A stretch of DNA of 64,000 bases from Planctomycetota bacterium (lineage in GTDB: Bacteria > Planctomycetota > B15-G4 > JADJEK01), in the NCBI GenBank assembly GCA_016709145.1, contig JADJEK010000014.1, positions 1-64,000 on the forward strand. Reading direction: 5' to 3'. This document shows positions 1-8,527 of this stretch, in pieces. How positions within the stretch are numbered: position 1 is the first letter of the stretch; each line of letters begins with the position of its first letter. The notes under the pieces were generated by a model. The model searched no databases. It saw nothing but the letters and a program-made list of their open reading frames with translations, and was not told the DNA's origin. Position numbers and translations under genes: made by a program.

Positions 1-566
1 TACGGAGCGATCTCGGGCTTCGCGTGCGTCAGCGCCGCGAGCAGCGTCGACTTGCCCGCGTTCGGGAAGCCGAGCAGGCCGACGTCCGCGATCGTCTTCA
101 GCTCGAGCAGAACGCTGCGTTCTTCGCCGGGACGACCGGGTTCGCTGCGGCGCGGCGTGCGATTCACGGCGCTCGCGAAGTGCGGATTTCCGCGCCCACC
201 CTTGCCACCGGCGAGCAGGATCACGCGCGCGCCGTGACGATCGAGGTCCTTCAGCACGTGACCTCGTTCGGCGTCGCGGATCATGGTCCCGACCGGGACC
301 ATCAACACGAGGTCGGCGCCGTCGCGGCCATGGCATTTCGAGCCGCTGCCCTGCTCACCGTTCTTCGCGACGAACGTGCGCTTCGCGCCGATCGACTCGA
401 GCGACAGCAGGCGCTGGTCGGCTTCGAACACGATGTCGCCGCCCTTGCCACCGTCGCCGCCGTCGGGGCCGCCCTTCGGCACGTACTTCTCGCGGTGGAA
501 GGACGTACAGCCGTTGCCGCCGTCGCCCGCCTTCAACCGGACTCGAAGTTCGTCACGAAAGACCAT
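1..566 (-). CDS. obg: GTPase Obg/CgtA, N-terminal part (3' end outside window)
   Basis: Ribosome-associated GTPase involved in late 50S assembly. Reading leftwards from the ATG at 566 gives 188 codons that run off the window edge. The N-terminal glycine-rich Obg fold is present (KAGDGGNG, then GGPDGGDGGKGG near residues 33-43), followed by the G1/P-loop GFPNAGKST at about residues 167-175. The rest of the G domain lies outside. It follows rpmA on the same strand after a 194-bp spacer; the rplU-rpmA-obg order is a widespread arrangement, which supports the call. Only the truncation limits the annotation. Confidence 0.97.
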   Translation of the reverse strand, partial: MVFRDELRVRLKAGDGGNGCTSFHREKYVPKGGPDGGDGGKGGDIVFEADQRLLSLESIGAKRTFVAKNGEQGSGSKCHGRDGADLVLMVPVGTMIRDAERGHVLKDLDRHGARVILLAGGKGGRGNPHFASAVNRTPRRSEPGRPGEERSVLLELKTIADVGLLGFPNAGKSTLLAALTHAKPEIAP

Positions 567-671
567 GGCAATCCTCGTCAGTCGACCGCGCGTGCGACGG
601 CGCCCCGTGCAACGGAAACGGGGCGCCGCGCGCCCCGCCGTCCGAGCGAACGTCGCGCGTTCGCGATCAGA

Positions 672-760
672 GGCTGTGGATCAATCCCTCGCATCGAGGG
701 ATTGAGTCGCATGCCGAATCCAGCCGAGAGCGTGGATCAATCGGCTTGATTCTCGTTCTC
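672..760 (+). repeat. Shortened copy of the 198-bp structured repeat
   Basis: Two imperfect hairpins sit back to back between obg and rpmA. The left one (672-715) has the inner arm CCCTCG-cat-CGAGGG found in the full copy at 59261. The right one (726-760) keeps a 15-nt stem and a TCGGC loop, matching the right hairpin of the full copies at 59424-59458 and, on the minus strand, 60961-60995. The roughly 120-bp middle of the full element is absent, so this looks like an internal deletion derivative. It directly abuts the rpmA stop codon and could also act as a transcription terminator. Confidence 0.7.
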
Positions 761-1030
761 TTAGACCGCGTCCGGCGTAGCCGGCAGCGGATCGATGTGA
801 ACGCGGACCTTGTTGCCACGCTGGAAGCGGACGATGCCGTCCTCGAGCGCGAAGATCGTCCAGTCCTTGCCGAACTTGGCGTTGCGCCCGGCGAGGTAGC
901 GGGAACCGACCTGACGCACGATGATCGAGCCCGCCGAGACGGTCTCGCCAGCGTACTTCTTGATTCCGCGCATCTGCGGATTCGAGTCGCGGCCGTTGCG
1001 AGATGAACCCTGACCCTTTTTGTGTGCCAT
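761..1030 (-). CDS. rpmA: 50S ribosomal protein L27
   Basis: An 89-residue protein of standard L27 length. It starts MAHKKGQGSSRNGRDSNP and carries the hallmark GIKKYAGETVSAGSIIVRQ segment followed by FGKDWTIFALEDG. L27 sits near the peptidyl-transferase centre of the 50S subunit. The N-terminus has no extra cleaved extension of the Firmicutes type. It lies 12 bp downstream of rplU and is expected to be co-transcribed with it. Confidence 0.98.
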   Translation of the reverse strand: MAHKKGQGSSRNGRDSNPQMRGIKKYAGETVSAGSIIVRQVGSRYLAGRNAKFGKDWTIFALEDGIVRFQRGNKVRVHIDPLPATPDAV

Positions 1031-1042
1031 GTCGCGATCTCC

Positions 1043-1342
1043 TCAGCCGACGATGTCGGTGATGCGCACCTGCGTGAACGGCTGGCGGTGCCCGGTCTTG
1101 CGCCGATAGTTCTTGCGACGCTTGTACTTCACGATGTGGATCTTCGGTGCCTTGTCCTGCACCTCGATCACGGCCTCGACCGCCGCGCCCTTGATGGTGG
1201 GCGTACCGATCTTGCCGTTCAGGAACAGAACCTCGCCGAAGGTGATCTTCGAGCCCGGCTCGCCGAGCTTCTTCTGCACCTTCAGGCGATCGCCCTTGTC
1301 GACGCGGTACTGATGACCGCCGTCCTTGATGATCGCGACCAC
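1043..1342 (-). CDS. rplU: 50S ribosomal protein L21
   Basis: L21 binds 23S rRNA in the 50S subunit. The conserved start VVAIIKDGGHQYRV and the basic region KYKRRKNYRRKTGHRQ are visible. An upstream in-frame ATG at 1393 would add 17 unrelated residues. The GTG at 1342 is preferred because AGAGGAG lies at the right distance upstream and the resulting 99 residues match the family length. First gene of the rplU-rpmA pair. Confidence 0.96.
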   Translation of the reverse strand: MVAIIKDGGHQYRVDKGDRLKVQKKLGEPGSKITFGEVLFLNGKIGTPTIKGAAVEAVIEVQDKAPKIHIVKYKRRKNYRRKTGHRQPFTQVRITDIVG

Positions 1343-1543
1343 GATGGATCTCCTCTGGAGCTCATGAGCGCCTGCACGGCTTCGCCCGCACAAACGAGCC
1401 GGGCAGGATATCGGGGCGGATGCCGCCGATCAAGCCAGGGGTAAGACAAGTCCTTGGAACGCCGGAAACACCGGCCCGCAATTCCTGTGTCCACGGCGGC
1501 ACCCGCCGCCTCGCAGACCTCGGAGTCTGGCGCGATCGCCGCC

Positions 1544-3394
1544 TCAGGCCCGCATCTGCCCAGTCGGGATGATGCGGAACTCGTCGTTGCGCAACTCCTG
1601 CTCGAGCTTGATCTTGATCGGCTTGCCGGTGATGCGCTCGAGGTCGGTCAACTGGTGGCGCTTCTCGTTCAGCAGGTACTCGAGGTTCTCCTGGTTCAGG
1701 AACACCTCGACCCCCGTGATCCGTCGCGCCAAGTGCAGCTTGAGGTTGCGCACCAAGTTGAGTTCGAGCGTCTCGTTGGTCGCGATGTAGCCCGCGCCGC
1801 GACAGTTCGGACAGCGCAGGAAGATCGAGTGGCGCAAGCTCGGCCGCACGCGCTGGCGCGTCATCTCGATGACGCCGAACGGCGACAGTCGAGCAACCTT
1901 GATGCGCGCCCGATCGGTCTTCAGCGCATCGCGGAACGCCTTCTCGACCGCGCGACGACGCTTCTCGCTGCGCATGTCGATGAAGTCGACCACGATCACG
2001 CCGCCGAGGTCGCGCAGGCGCAATTGCCGCGCGACGGCTTCGGCCGCTTCGCAGTTGATCTTGAACGCCGTCTCTTCGAGGTCGTCCTCGGTCCGGAATC
2101 GACCCGAGTTGACGTCGATCGCGACCAGCGCTTCGGTTTGCTCGATCACGAGCGATCCACCCGACGGCAGATCGACCTTGTGCAAGAACAGGCGCGCGAT
2201 CTCGTCCTCGACGCCGTAGGCGTGGAACAGCGGTCGCTCGCCGTCGTAGAGCTTCACGCGCTCGACCGCCTTCGGCATCACCATCGCGAGGAACTCGCGC
2301 GCGCGCCGTGCGACCGTGTCGTCGTCGATGATGATGTCGCCCATCTCGGGCGTGTAGATGTCGCGGATCGAGCGGATGACGAGGTCGCTCTCGACGTAGA
2401 GCTGGCTGGGTGCGCGACCCTTGTTCCAGTTCTCGCAGACGCGGTCCCACAAACGCGTGAGGTAGCGATAGTCCTTCTGCAGCGCAGCGCGCGTTTGCCC
2501 GACGCCCGCCGTGCGAACGATGAAGCCGAGACCCTTGCGGGTATCGAGTTGCTCGAGCACCTTCTTCAGGCGATCGCGTTCCTTGGCGTCCTCGATCTTG
2601 CGGCTGACGCCCTTCTTGTCGAGGCCGGGCATCAACACGAGGTAGCGACCTGGTAGCGACAGGTACGTCGTCAGCGTCGGACCCTTCGTGCCGATGCCGT
2701 CCTTCGTGACCTGGACGATGATCTCCTGGCCCTTCTTCAGCAAGTCGGCGATCGAACGATCGCGGCGGCTCTTCTTCTCGCGCGGCGGCTCTTCGGCATG
2801 CTCCGCGTGCGTGTCGTGGCCGTGATGTTGTCCTTGGCCGCGATGACCGTGATGCGCGTGTTCCGCGTGCGAGGACGGAGCGTGCGAGCTCTCGGAGTCC
2901 GCGGGATCGGAGTCGGGTTCGTCGTCGTCGGTCGGCGAAGCGTCGGAGTGCGTCGCATCCGCGACCGCGGTCGCCGCGGCGCTCGCTTCGGCCTCGGCGC
3001 TCTCGTCGGCTGCGACTTCGGCGTCGAGGTCGGTCTCGCCGGTATCGATCTCGCCCACGTCGGTGACGCCGCCGTGGAACTCACCGCCACTGTCGTCGTC
3101 GGCGTCGTCCTCGTCGGCCGTGTCCGGGTGGTCTTCGCCCGCCGCACAGCGGTCGAAAACCGACCCTTCCATCACGTCCGAGACGTGGAGGAAGCCGTGT
3201 CGCGGTCCGCCGAACTCGATGAAGGCGGCGCCGATCGACGGCTCGATGTTCGTGACTCGGCCTTTGTAGATGTTGCCGAGGCAGGTGTTGACCGACTGCC
3301 GCTCGACGTAGAACTCTTCAAGAATGCTGCCTTCGACCACCGAGACGCGGATCTCCTCCGGCTCGCTGGCGTTGATCAACATCTTCCGGGACAT
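1544..3394 (-). CDS. Ribonuclease E/G family protein with an acidic, His-rich insert in the S1 domain
   Basis: Endoribonuclease of the RNase E/G family for rRNA maturation and mRNA decay; 616 residues from the ATG at 3394 (an in-frame ATG at 3433 lacks family similarity). The S1 domain begins at about residue 36 (GNIYKGRV) and is interrupted at about residues 80-212 by a low-complexity stretch very rich in D/E, A/S and then H/G. It resumes with LLKKGQEIIVQV. Catalytic metal-binding aspartates are visible as D427 in AIDVNSG and D470 in VVDFIDM. The Zn-link motif CPNC is at C528/C531. The long C-terminal degradosome scaffold of proteobacterial RNase E is absent, so it is closer to RNase G with an internal insert. 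Confidence 0.93.
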   Translation of the reverse strand: MSRKMLINASEPEEIRVSVVEGSILEEFYVERQSVNTCLGNIYKGRVTNIEPSIGAAFIEFGGPRHGFLHVSDVMEGSVFDRCAAGEDHPDTADEDDADDDSGGEFHGGVTDVGEIDTGETDLDAEVAADESAEAEASAAATAVADATHSDASPTDDDEPDSDPADSESSHAPSSHAEHAHHGHRGQGQHHGHDTHAEHAEEPPREKKSRRDRSIADLLKKGQEIIVQVTKDGIGTKGPTLTTYLSLPGRYLVLMPGLDKKGVSRKIEDAKERDRLKKVLEQLDTRKGLGFIVRTAGVGQTRAALQKDYRYLTRLWDRVCENWNKGRAPSQLYVESDLVIRSIRDIYTPEMGDIIIDDDTVARRAREFLAMVMPKAVERVKLYDGERPLFHAYGVEDEIARLFLHKVDLPSGGSLVIEQTEALVAIDVNSGRFRTEDDLEETAFKINCEAAEAVARQLRLRDLGGVIVVDFIDMRSEKRRRAVEKAFRDALKTDRARIKVARLSPFGVIEMTRQRVRPSLRHSIFLRCPNCRGAGYIATNETLELNLVRNLKLHLARRITGVEVFLNQENLEYLLNEKRHQLTDLERITGKPIKIKLEQELRNDEFRIIPTGQMRA

Positions 3395-3505
3395 AGGGGC
3401 TCCGGTTTCGTGAGAGCCCTGCCGCGGGTGCAACCGAGGCGTGGGCGCACGATGGAACCGTGCTGCGCGCGCTCATCTGGGTTCGCACCTCCGCATACGA
3501 GGGAC

Positions 3506-4144
3506 TCAGTTGAGGGGAGGAGCTACGCCGATGCCAGCCAGCGCGTGTTCGTACTCCGCGGCTTCCGAGCCGCAGACCCGCGTCAGCTCACCGAGACCCG
3601 ACGTGATGCCGAGTCCCGCTAGCGCTCCGGCGACGTGCTCCATGCATTCCTTGATCTTCAACGGGGTCCCCCCCGCGTCCGATCGTGCCAATTCGATGTG
3701 TACGGCACCGTCGCGCGCGAAGCTCCGTGCGTAGCGCACGTCTTCGTCCGCGCGGAGTACCGCCGCCAGGGCGATCGCCGCGGCGTGTCCGTCGTTCAAC
3801 CGAAGCAGGAGCCAAACCGGCTCGATCGAGCGCGGCGGCGGCCCCTCTTCGACCCGCAGGACGCGGATCGCGTCCGGAAAGACCCCTTCGAAACTCCGTT
3901 GGATCGCGTCGATCGACATGTCGGCCGCGACCCGGATTCCGAAGCAATCGCCCCGGCATGCCACCCCCACAGGCGTCGCCTGTGGGAGCGTGATCCGGAT
4001 CCGAGGGTTGAAGCCTTCGGTGTAGTCCACGACGAGTCCGCTTCGCCGGATCGCCCGCTCGACGACCCGAAGGAAGTCGAGATGGGACAAGAACCGAGCG
4101 TCACTCACTCGCTCGAAGAACACCCTTACCGGGCGTCCGTTCAT
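3506..4144 (-). CDS. DUF2344 (TIGR03936-type) radical-SAM-linked protein
   Basis: 212 residues. The N-terminus RVFFERVSDARFLSHLDFLRVVERAIRRSG and the EGFNPRIRI segment that follows match the DUF2344 family. This domain normally accompanies, or is fused to, a B12-binding radical SAM protein next to RNase E/G and rplU/rpmA genes. Here it is stand-alone, lies immediately upstream of the RNase E/G gene on the same strand, and no radical SAM partner is adjacent. Biochemical role unknown. The neighbourhood (RNase E/G, L21, L27) fits the conserved context. Confidence 0.85.
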   Translation of the reverse strand: MNGRPVRVFFERVSDARFLSHLDFLRVVERAIRRSGLVVDYTEGFNPRIRITLPQATPVGVACRGDCFGIRVAADMSIDAIQRSFEGVFPDAIRVLRVEEGPPPRSIEPVWLLLRLNDGHAAAIALAAVLRADEDVRYARSFARDGAVHIELARSDAGGTPLKIKECMEHVAGALAGLGITSGLGELTRVCGSEAAEYEHALAGIGVAPPLN

Positions 4145-4295
4145 ACGTGAACCCCGGCCGAACTCTACGGACGGGCAAAGGTGGCATCAAGCGAACTTTC
4201 CATCCGCCGACACCGGGCCTGCAAGACGAGCGGCTCCGTCCCGCGCCGTGCGCGCGAGCCGGAGCCGCCCCCCCAACTTCAGACGGTGACGGAGC

Positions 4296-6083
4296 TTACT
4301 GGCCGGCGGGCGTGCCCGCGGCCTGCGCGCTCTCCATCCACTCTTGTTCCGACTTGGACTGATCCTCGGCCAGCACGCGGCTCAGGTTCTCGCGGCTCTC
4401 GATCGAGCCACGGATGATGTGCGGCGTCAGCAGCACGAGCAGGTGGTTCTGGGTCGAGACGTCCTGCGTACGGCGGAAGAAGAACCCGACGTACGGCAGG
4501 TCGCCGAGGCCAGGGACCTTCGTCACGAGGCTCGAGGTCCGATCCGTGATCAGGCCGCCGATGACGCCGGTTTGACCGCTTTCCAACATCATGTTGGTCA
4601 CGACCGTCTGCGAGGTGATCTGCGGCAGCGAGATCGTCGCGCCTTCGACACCGAACAGGTTGAAGCCCGGCAGGTTCGGGTCGCTGGTACCCGACAGGAA
4701 CCGCGCTTGCGGAATGACCGTCATCAGGATCTTGTTCGAGCCCGGAACGACGTGCGGGATCACGAGCAATTGGAAGCCGGTCTCGACCGGCGACGATTCC
4801 GCTTCCTTGACCGAGAACGCCAGGCCGCCGGCCTGGTTGGTCGCGGCATCCGTTTCCGCGTAGCGGATGATGTCGCCGACGAACACGGTCGCTTCCTGGT
4901 GATCGAGGGTGATCAGCTTCGGCGCCTGGATGACCTCGACGTTGTTCATCGTCTGCTTCAGACGGATCGCGAGTCGCGTGGACCGGAAGTCGAGCAAGCC
5001 GGTCTTCAGCGTGAGGTCGTTGACCAGCGCGCCACCGAACGGTCCGTCGAGTTCGGACGGGTAGATCTCGTCGTCGAAGCCACCCGGACCGAGGTTGAAC
5101 GGCACCTTCGACGGGATCGCGGCGCCGGTCAAGGTCGCCGTGACGCCGTCGTCGACGCCGAACGCGAGGTCGAGGTCGTCACCGACGTTGCTGGTGACGA
5201 ACTTGACGTCGATGAAGATCTGCGCCGGCTCGATGTCGAGACGCGAGATGACTTCCGAGATCCGATCCAGCGTCGGCTTGGTGTCCTTGACGAAGATCGC
5301 GTTCTGCTTGTCGAAATAGTCGAGCTCGCCGCTCTTCGACAGATGCTTCTTCAGCGCCGTGAGCAGCGGGAAGTCGACCACCGGGTCGTTGGACGGCTTC
5401 TTCGCCTCGCCGACCGCGAAGTCGGTCTTGATCGACGCGACGTACGTGGACTTCGGGCGCAGGTACTTGAGTTCGAACACGCGCGTCTCGAGCTGCTCGG
5501 TCAGCGACGACGGGCTGACGATGCGCAGCACGCCGCGTTCTTCCTCGACCACCGTGAAGTTCAGCGTCTTGACGACGTTGTCGAGCGCGTCGCGCCAAGG
5601 ACGCTCGCGGATCTCCATCGTGACCAGGCCGGTGACGTCCGGCGCGACGACGATGTTCGCCTGCGATGCCTTCGCGATCGCCTGGATCACCGAGCGGATG
5701 TCGGTGTCCTGGAACGAGAACGACACGGACATCGGCTTGTCGACGCGGAACACGCGGCCCCTCGTCTCGGTGACGATGCAGCCCGCGTTCTCGGCGACCA
5801 GCTCGAGCGCTTCGCGCCACGGCACGCCGGAGAAGCTGATCGTGACCTTCGCGTCGACGCCGGGCGCGAGCAAGATGTTCGCGCCGGAGCGATCGCGGAT
5901 GAGTTTGAGAACGTCCTCGAGCGGACGATCCTTGACGTCTTGCAGAGTGATGGTGGCCGACTCGTCGACGACGGCGGAGACGCCATCACCTTGGCCGAAC
6001 ACCTGAGCACTCGCCTGCGCGGCGAAGACGACTGCGGAGAACGCCGCAGCACGCACGAAGCAACGGATGTCGGGGGAACGCAT
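4296..6083 (-). CDS. pilQ: Type IV pilus secretin PilQ
   Basis: Outer-membrane secretin forming the pilus exit pore; 595 residues from the ATG at 6083, chosen because it opens a signal peptide (hydrophobic core AAAFSAVVFAAQASA) behind a GGGAGGG ribosome site. Two STN/N0-like repeats (about residues 40-110 and 115-190, each with an ALE/ALD-type helix) are followed by an N1-type segment and the C-terminal secretin domain. The signature VPGLGDLPYVGFFFR lies near the C-terminus, followed by the LLVLLTPHIIR end. No AMIN peptidoglycan-binding repeats are seen, so it is shorter than proteobacterial PilQ. Gene order with pilM/N/O-P supports the call. Confidence 0.95.
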   Translation of the reverse strand: MRSPDIRCFVRAAAFSAVVFAAQASAQVFGQGDGVSAVVDESATITLQDVKDRPLEDVLKLIRDRSGANILLAPGVDAKVTISFSGVPWREALELVAENAGCIVTETRGRVFRVDKPMSVSFSFQDTDIRSVIQAIAKASQANIVVAPDVTGLVTMEIRERPWRDALDNVVKTLNFTVVEEERGVLRIVSPSSLTEQLETRVFELKYLRPKSTYVASIKTDFAVGEAKKPSNDPVVDFPLLTALKKHLSKSGELDYFDKQNAIFVKDTKPTLDRISEVISRLDIEPAQIFIDVKFVTSNVGDDLDLAFGVDDGVTATLTGAAIPSKVPFNLGPGGFDDEIYPSELDGPFGGALVNDLTLKTGLLDFRSTRLAIRLKQTMNNVEVIQAPKLITLDHQEATVFVGDIIRYAETDAATNQAGGLAFSVKEAESSPVETGFQLLVIPHVVPGSNKILMTVIPQARFLSGTSDPNLPGFNLFGVEGATISLPQITSQTVVTNMMLESGQTGVIGGLITDRTSSLVTKVPGLGDLPYVGFFFRRTQDVSTQNHLLVLLTPHIIRGSIESRENLSRVLAEDQSKSEQEWMESAQAAGTPAGQ

Positions 6084-6416
6084 CCTGTTTACCCTCCCTT
6101 TGTTCCGCTCGGGGCCGCTGTGCGGACCGCCATGCGGTGTGTTCGTCTGGGTCCCGTGCGAGATGGGCTTGGCACGCCACGCACCGTCTGAAGTTCGATC
6201 CGCTTCGGACCAAGACGCACTCGTGTGAAGCTGGATCGTTGGGATGTTCATGACTCGCCTAGTTCGTTTTTTTGGACAGGCCCGTTTACGCCGGGAGGCC
6301 CCGGCCGCGGCCGCGGAGAGCTTCCGCGGCGCACGAACGGGGCCCCCGTAGGAGCATCGATCGATCTATCGGTCGTCTCGGATTCCGTGGATCGAGCGAG
6401 TCGATCCGCGGTGTCC
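6084..6416. other. 333-bp intergenic region upstream of pilQ
   Basis: Gap between the pilO/P-like gene and pilQ. It contains a GC hairpin (GCCGCGGA at 6310-6317 pairing with TCCGCGGC at 6323-6330) and a seven-T run near 6267-6274. The T run lies on the plus strand, so it is not a canonical terminator for the leftward genes. A separate pilQ promoter is likely because of the gap length, but no convincing -35/-10 or -24/-12 pair was identified. Confidence 0.5.
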
Positions 6417-7820
6417 TCAGCGCGCTCGCGCCAGCACGACTCCCTTGAACTCGAACTCGATGCGGTCCGCGGCGATGCGATGGACGACGAGCCCGTCTTC
6501 GAGCATGTCGCCTTCACGCAGAACCTGACCGTTGATGACGACCACGGATCCGGAGGCTTGGACCACCGCTCCCGTGATCTTCAGTTCCTTCTTCTCGAAC
6601 TCGATCGCGACCTCGGCTTGCGTCGCGAGACGCTCGATGTCGGCCAGCACGATCGCGGCTTCCGACGTCAGTCGGGACGCGTCGATGCGACCGTTGATGA
6701 CTTTGTGTTTCTCGATGACCGCCTGGAATTGCCCGTTCTCGAGCAACCCGAGCATGTCACCGGCGAAGCGCTGCAGTTCGGTGAGCGACGCCGTGGTGTC
6801 CGGTTCGCTCGCTTGCTGCATGAGCTCCTTCATGATCGGCAGCACGTCGCGGTCGATGCGGCGACGCAGTTGCGTGTCGGTCACCGAGTTCGCCGCGATC
6901 GCGCCGTCGTACGACGCCTTCAACTGCGCGAACTTGGTGTCGATCTCGTTCGCGAGTTCGAGGCGGCGGATGAAGTTGCCACCGCCCGACTTCGACGCCG
7001 CGACCAGGTCGACGAGTTCGCTGGCCGCGTTGGTCAGCAGTTCGACCAGCGCCTTCTGCTCGGCGTACGGCAGTCCGCCGTCCTTCTCGTCGGCGAGGCG
7101 ACGACGCGGATCGACGAACGGATCGCGACGCAGCGGGTTGGCGACGTAGTCGTAGCGCTCGACCTTGATCTCACCGCGCTGGATGATGATCTCGTCCATG
7201 AGCTGCTCGCGCTTCTTGTCGTAGTTGACGATCGCGAGCGGCTTCTGGTCTTCGTTGCCGCGGTACGAAAAGGTCTCGAGGTTCACGCGGATGTCGTGAC
7301 GCACTTCGTCGCGGGACATCTCGTCGTCCCACTCGCCGGACTTCACTTCGAAGGACGACACGCGCACGAAGCGTTCCCAGCTCTCGCACAGCGACATGAA
7401 CGCGAGGAACTGCGTGACGTTCGCGGTCAGCTCGACCTTGTAGATGACTTTGTCGAACGCGTCGGTGCCCTTGCCCTTGCTGCGGTCCTTCTCGTCGTGC
7501 AGCGAGTTGATCGTCACTCCCGACTCGACGCCGAACGCCGACAGCTTGTCGACGAACTGATTCACTTCGCGCGAGTTCGGCAGGATCTTGACCAGCTCGG
7601 ACACGTTCTCGCGCAGGATGATGACCTCGCCTTCGAGGTCGGGGATGCGCTTGATCTTCACTTCCGCGAGCGCGATGTCCTTCTCGATGCCGGCCTTCTC
7701 GTCCTTGGCGATTTGCAGTTCGCCGTAGAGCCACCAGGCCGCGCCACCGCCGCCACCGAGCGTGGCGAGGTAGCCGAGGACGAGCCCGAGCACGTGCTTC
7801 TTGGTTTTCGGATCGGTCAT
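6417..7820 (-). CDS. PilO-PilP-like fusion, pilus inner-membrane alignment protein
   Basis: 467 residues. The N-terminus has one membrane helix (about residues 9-31), then a coiled coil and a PilO-like ferredoxin-fold periplasmic part. From about residue 250 there is a long helical region. The C-terminal 80 residues resemble the PilP beta domain (VVINGQVLREGDML ... IEFEFKGVVLA), which docks on PilQ. In most organisms PilO and PilP are separate. No in-frame restart with a ribosome site is apparent between the two parts. It sits between pilN (14 bp upstream) and pilQ, exactly where pilO and pilP are expected. The PilP assignment rests on motif resemblance. Confidence 0.75.
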   Translation of the reverse strand: MTDPKTKKHVLGLVLGYLATLGGGGGAAWWLYGELQIAKDEKAGIEKDIALAEVKIKRIPDLEGEVIILRENVSELVKILPNSREVNQFVDKLSAFGVESGVTINSLHDEKDRSKGKGTDAFDKVIYKVELTANVTQFLAFMSLCESWERFVRVSSFEVKSGEWDDEMSRDEVRHDIRVNLETFSYRGNEDQKPLAIVNYDKKREQLMDEIIIQRGEIKVERYDYVANPLRRDPFVDPRRRLADEKDGGLPYAEQKALVELLTNAASELVDLVAASKSGGGNFIRRLELANEIDTKFAQLKASYDGAIAANSVTDTQLRRRIDRDVLPIMKELMQQASEPDTTASLTELQRFAGDMLGLLENGQFQAVIEKHKVINGRIDASRLTSEAAIVLADIERLATQAEVAIEFEKKELKITGAVVQASGSVVVINGQVLREGDMLEDGLVVHRIAADRIEFEFKGVVLARAR

Positions 7821-7833
7821 GGGCTGTCCTCCT

Positions 7834-8511
7834 TCACTTCGCCGGCGCGGCCGGGTTGGCCTTCGGCTTGGGCGCGGGCTTCTTCTTGCCCGTGTCCTTC
7901 TCGCCGCTGAAGGCTTCCTTCAGACCGAGGGCGAACTCGAACTTGAACGACTCGGCGGGATCGAACTTGTCGTCCTGATCCATCTCGCCGGCGGGGTTGC
8001 TGATGGTCGCGAACTCGGTGAAGAACGCGCCCTTCGCGAGGTCCGAGTGGAAGTTGTTCATGCGGCTGATGTCGGCCGACGCCGAGCGGCCGCCGATCTT
8101 CAGGCCCGAATCACGCACACCGCTCATGTTCATCTCGACCGACTCGAACCAGATCTGATGACGGTCCGACTCGGGCGGCGTGTCGACCAGCGAGGTCAAC
8201 TGATCGACCTTCTTGGTCCACAGGATGCGGCTCGCGGAGAACGAGCGGATGTGGTTCCAGCGCTCGGTGAAGTCCTTCTTCTCGGCTTCGAGCTTGTCGC
8301 AGTAATCGGCCTGAGGCTTCTTGCTGGCGAGCAACTCGGCGGCTTCCTGGACGGAGTTCTTGGCGCCGCCGACGACGGAGAAGTAACCCCACGCGCACGC
8401 GGCGGCGGTGGTCGAGAACAAGGCGACGAGACCGAGCGTGGCGAACAGCAGGCCCGCGGGCGTGCGTTCGGCGCGACGGTGTTCTTCGGGGAGGAGGTCG
8501 ATGCGAATCAT
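7834..8511 (-). CDS. pilN: Type IV pilus assembly protein PilN
   Basis: 225 residues. It starts MIRIDLLPEEHR, the typical PilN opening that binds the PilM groove. A single membrane helix follows at about residues 20-42, then a periplasmic coiled coil and alpha/beta region, and a Lys/Pro/Ala-rich tail. PilN links cytoplasmic PilM to periplasmic PilO/P. It lies 16 bp after pilM and 13 bp before the pilO/P-like gene, so it is part of one operon. Confidence 0.92.
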   Translation of the reverse strand: MIRIDLLPEEHRRAERTPAGLLFATLGLVALFSTTAAACAWGYFSVVGGAKNSVQEAAELLASKKPQADYCDKLEAEKKDFTERWNHIRSFSASRILWTKKVDQLTSLVDTPPESDRHQIWFESVEMNMSGVRDSGLKIGGRSASADISRMNNFHSDLAKGAFFTEFATISNPAGEMDQDDKFDPAESFKFEFALGLKEAFSGEKDTGKKKPAPKPKANPAAPAK

Positions 8512-8527
8512 GGTGTGTGCGTCCTGT

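Noticed and set aside
24..749. Plus-strand 241-codon open frame at the window start
   Set aside because: It is antisense to obg, whose Obg fold and P-loop are clear on the minus strand.
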